From an uncultured Fibrobacter sp. (lineage in GTDB: Bacteria > Fibrobacterota > Fibrobacteria > Fibrobacterales > Fibrobacteraceae), in contig CALATK010000223.1 of the NCBI GenBank assembly GCA_937891805.1, positions 1 to 5,010 of the forward strand: DNA of 5,010 bases. The letters are read 5' to 3'. A program made the position numbers and the translations under genes. How positions within the stretch are numbered: the first letter of the stretch is position 1; each line of letters starts with the position of its first letter. Shown piece by piece: positions 3,357-5,010 of the stretch. The notes beneath the pieces are model-generated. The model was given only the letters and a program-made list of their open reading frames with translations, did no database searches and had not been told where the DNA came from.

Positions 3357-5010
3357 ATGAAAAAGTCCGTGAAGATTATCCTGATTGTCGTCGCCGCCCT
3401 GTTCGTCCTGGTTTTTGCCGCCCTGAAACTTGCCCCCGGGTTCGTGAAGGACTACATCGTGGCCCACTCCGAAGAATACATCGGCCGAAAGGTCAACATC
3501 GAAAGCGTGAGCCTGAGTCCCCTGACCTGGACCATCAACGTAGATAACTTCGCCCTCCTGGAACGGGACGGCAAAACGCCCTTTGTCTCCTTCGAAAAGT
3601 TCCGCATCAACCTGAACCCCACGAGAATCGTTACCGGAACGGCCAGCGTAGGCGAAATCTACATGAAGGGACTCTACGTGCACGTGGTGCAGAGCGGGGA
3701 CCGTTTCAACTTCAGCGACATTCTGGATTTTCTCTCCCAGTCCGACTCCACCGCCGCAGACACCGTAGCGGTCGACAGTGCCGCCGCCGATTCCACCGGC
3801 ATGATCAACGCAGCCGAAATCGCCGACGGACTCCCCGTGAGCATTTCCGTCAAGAACATCGTCTTCGAGAACGGCAACATCATCTACGAAGACGCCAAGG
3901 TGGGCTCCAAGATTCACATCAAGGACTTTGGCGTGGCCATTCCCGCCGTTTACCTGAGCAACAAGCAGACCGACGTGGGCGTGAGCCTCAAGTTCGCCGA
4001 CGGCGGCGACCTGAACGTGGGCCTCAAGGATTTCGCCCTAGCGGCAGGCAAGCCCTACCTCAACGACTTCGTGAACATCAAGGATTTCAAGGGTAGCCTC
4101 TCCGCAGATATGGACATCCAGGGCAACCTGAACAGTATTCTCGCTTCCAACGTGAAGGGCATTGTCAGCGTGGATAGCGTTGTGGTCACCGAGGTGAACG
4201 ACAAGACCATCGGGGCGGGCCACGTGGGCGTTGGCATTGCCGAAGCCAACCTGGAAAAATTCAAGTTCCGCATCGACGCCGTAGTGGTGGACGGCGCATT
4301 CGCCCATCTGGATCTGTACAAGGGCGGAAACACCAACATCGACGTGCTGCTCACTCCCAAGGGCAAAGCCGCCAAATCAGACACCGTAGCCGCTGATTCC
4401 AATGCGGTTCCGCTGGATTCCCTGGTAGCCCCCGCACCTGATGCTTCGGCGGACTCTACAAATACCGCCAAGGCCGAACCCGCCAAGAAGCTGGACGCCA
4501 TCGTCACAAAACTCCTGGTGCAGAACACCACCGTCACCGCCAACGACTACACCCTTTCCAAACCGTTTAACTACAAGGTCTCCGCCATCACGGTAAGCGG
4601 CTCCAACATCAATTTCGACAAACCCTGCAACGTGAACGTGAGCGCCGCCTTCCCCGAAGGAGGCTCCGTGTCCGTCAAGTACAAGGGCGCCATCAACGAC
4701 ATCGGTACCATGGACGCCTACGTAAGCGTCAAGAACCTGGCCCTCAAGCATTTCAGCAGCTACAGCCTGCACTTTACGGGCTACCCCATTACCGCAGGAA
4801 CCATGGCCTTCGCCAGCGACAACAAGATGAACAACTTCAATGTCGATAGCAAGAACACCATCGACATCTACAACATTGAGGTTGGCGACAAGGACGACTC
4901 TGTGGACCCGGAATACCCCGTGCCCATGAAGGTGGGGCTCTACGTGCTCAAGGACAAGGATGACAAGATCCAGTTCGACGTTCCCGTGAAGGGCAACCTG
5001 AAGGACCCCG
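3357..5010 (+). CDS. DUF748/AsmA-like envelope protein, N-terminal 551 codons
   Basis: The frame is open from the ATG at 3357 to the right edge, so the C terminus is missing. Residues about 5-23 form an N-terminal membrane anchor, so most of the protein should lie in the periplasm. The next stretch has AsmA-like features: an amphipathic start, then YIGRKVNIESVSLSPLTWTI and repeated beta-rich segments. The segment LKDKDDKIQFDVPVKGNL followed by KDP (531-551) is the hallmark of DUF748, whose usual form is LLKDRDGxIDLDLPVxGxLDDP. Members of the wider AsmA-like group (TamB, YhdP, YdbH) are implicated in lipid movement between inner and outer membranes; the specific role here is unknown. Two Asp/Ser/Thr/Ala-rich linkers (about 129-157 and 338-378) separate beta-rich blocks. 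The start is the first ATG and places the anchor correctly. Confidence 0.88.
   Translation, partial: MKKSVKIILIVVAALFVLVFAALKLAPGFVKDYIVAHSEEYIGRKVNIESVSLSPLTWTINVDNFALLERDGKTPFVSFEKFRINLNPTRIVTGTASVGEIYMKGLYVHVVQSGDRFNFSDILDFLSQSDSTAADTVAVDSAAADSTGMINAAEIADGLPVSISVKNIVFENGNIIYEDAKVGSKIHIKDFGVAIPAVYLSNKQTDVGVSLKFADGGDLNVGLKDFALAAGKPYLNDFVNIKDFKGSLSADMDIQGNLNSILASNVKGIVSVDSVVVTEVNDKTIGAGHVGVGIAEANLEKFKFRIDAVVVDGAFAHLDLYKGGNTNIDVLLTPKGKAAKSDTVAADSNAVPLDSLVAPAPDASADSTNTAKAEPAKKLDAIVTKLLVQNTTVTANDYTLSKPFNYKVSAITVSGSNINFDKPCNVNVSAAFPEGGSVSVKYKGAINDIGTMDAYVSVKNLALKHFSSYSLHFTGYPITAGTMAFASDNKMNNFNVDSKNTIDIYNIEVGDKDDSVDPEYPVPMKVGLYVLKDKDDKIQFDVPVKGNLKDP

Noticed and set aside
3348..4772. Several leftward open frames opposite the DUF748 gene
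   Set aside because: They are antisense shadows with no family features, and the rightward frame is open throughout with recognisable DUF748 motifs.

Overview
The window looks like chromosomal sequence from a member of the Fibrobacterota or a nearby FCB-group bacterium (inference). Three genes are preceded by the octamer TAnnTTTG, the -7 promoter element known from Bacteroidota. Shine-Dalgarno sequences are mostly absent, coding sequence is moderately GC-rich, and intergenic DNA is AT-rich. No phage, plasmid, transposase, CRISPR or tRNA gene is visible.

Layout. Positions 1-1507 hold three leftward genes: the first 14 codons of peptide chain release factor 3 (prfC), the 23S rRNA methyltransferase gene rlmH, and a YfcE/PrpE-like metallophosphoesterase. 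A rightward SlyD-like FKBP prolyl isomerase gene follows at 1735-2367. It converges on a leftward gene for a membrane-anchored, arginine-rich, apparently disordered protein of unknown function (2452-3084), and a bidirectional terminator lies between them. From 3357 to the right edge runs the start of a large rightward DUF748/AsmA-like envelope protein gene. RF3 and RlmH act on the ribosome and SlyD-type FKBPs assist folding, so the left half has a loose translation and protein-maturation theme. Nothing shows that the genes form one operon.

Two non-coding signals stand out. First, the three gene-free gaps in the left 1.75 kb (45-236, 699-778, 1508-1734) are each largely filled by an inverted element whose arms are built from degenerate 7-base tandem units. 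Each element uses its own 7-base word (NNNCTAG, RTGTGWA, RTGAGTT), and the word is inverted in the opposite arm. Two of the three also carry a pair of perfect mini-palindromes with 3-base loops. The shared architecture with different sequence suggests a family of elements that ordinary similarity search would miss.

Second, the 5' leader of the arginine-rich membrane protein gene (minus strand, about 3268 to 3085) can fold into an 8-bp closing helix around three arms, followed by a fourth hairpin and the only clear Shine-Dalgarno in the window. The closing helix begins about where transcription should start from a good promoter, and one helix needs a G-U pair that exists only in the minus-strand RNA. 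This is a candidate cis-regulatory RNA that I do not recognise.
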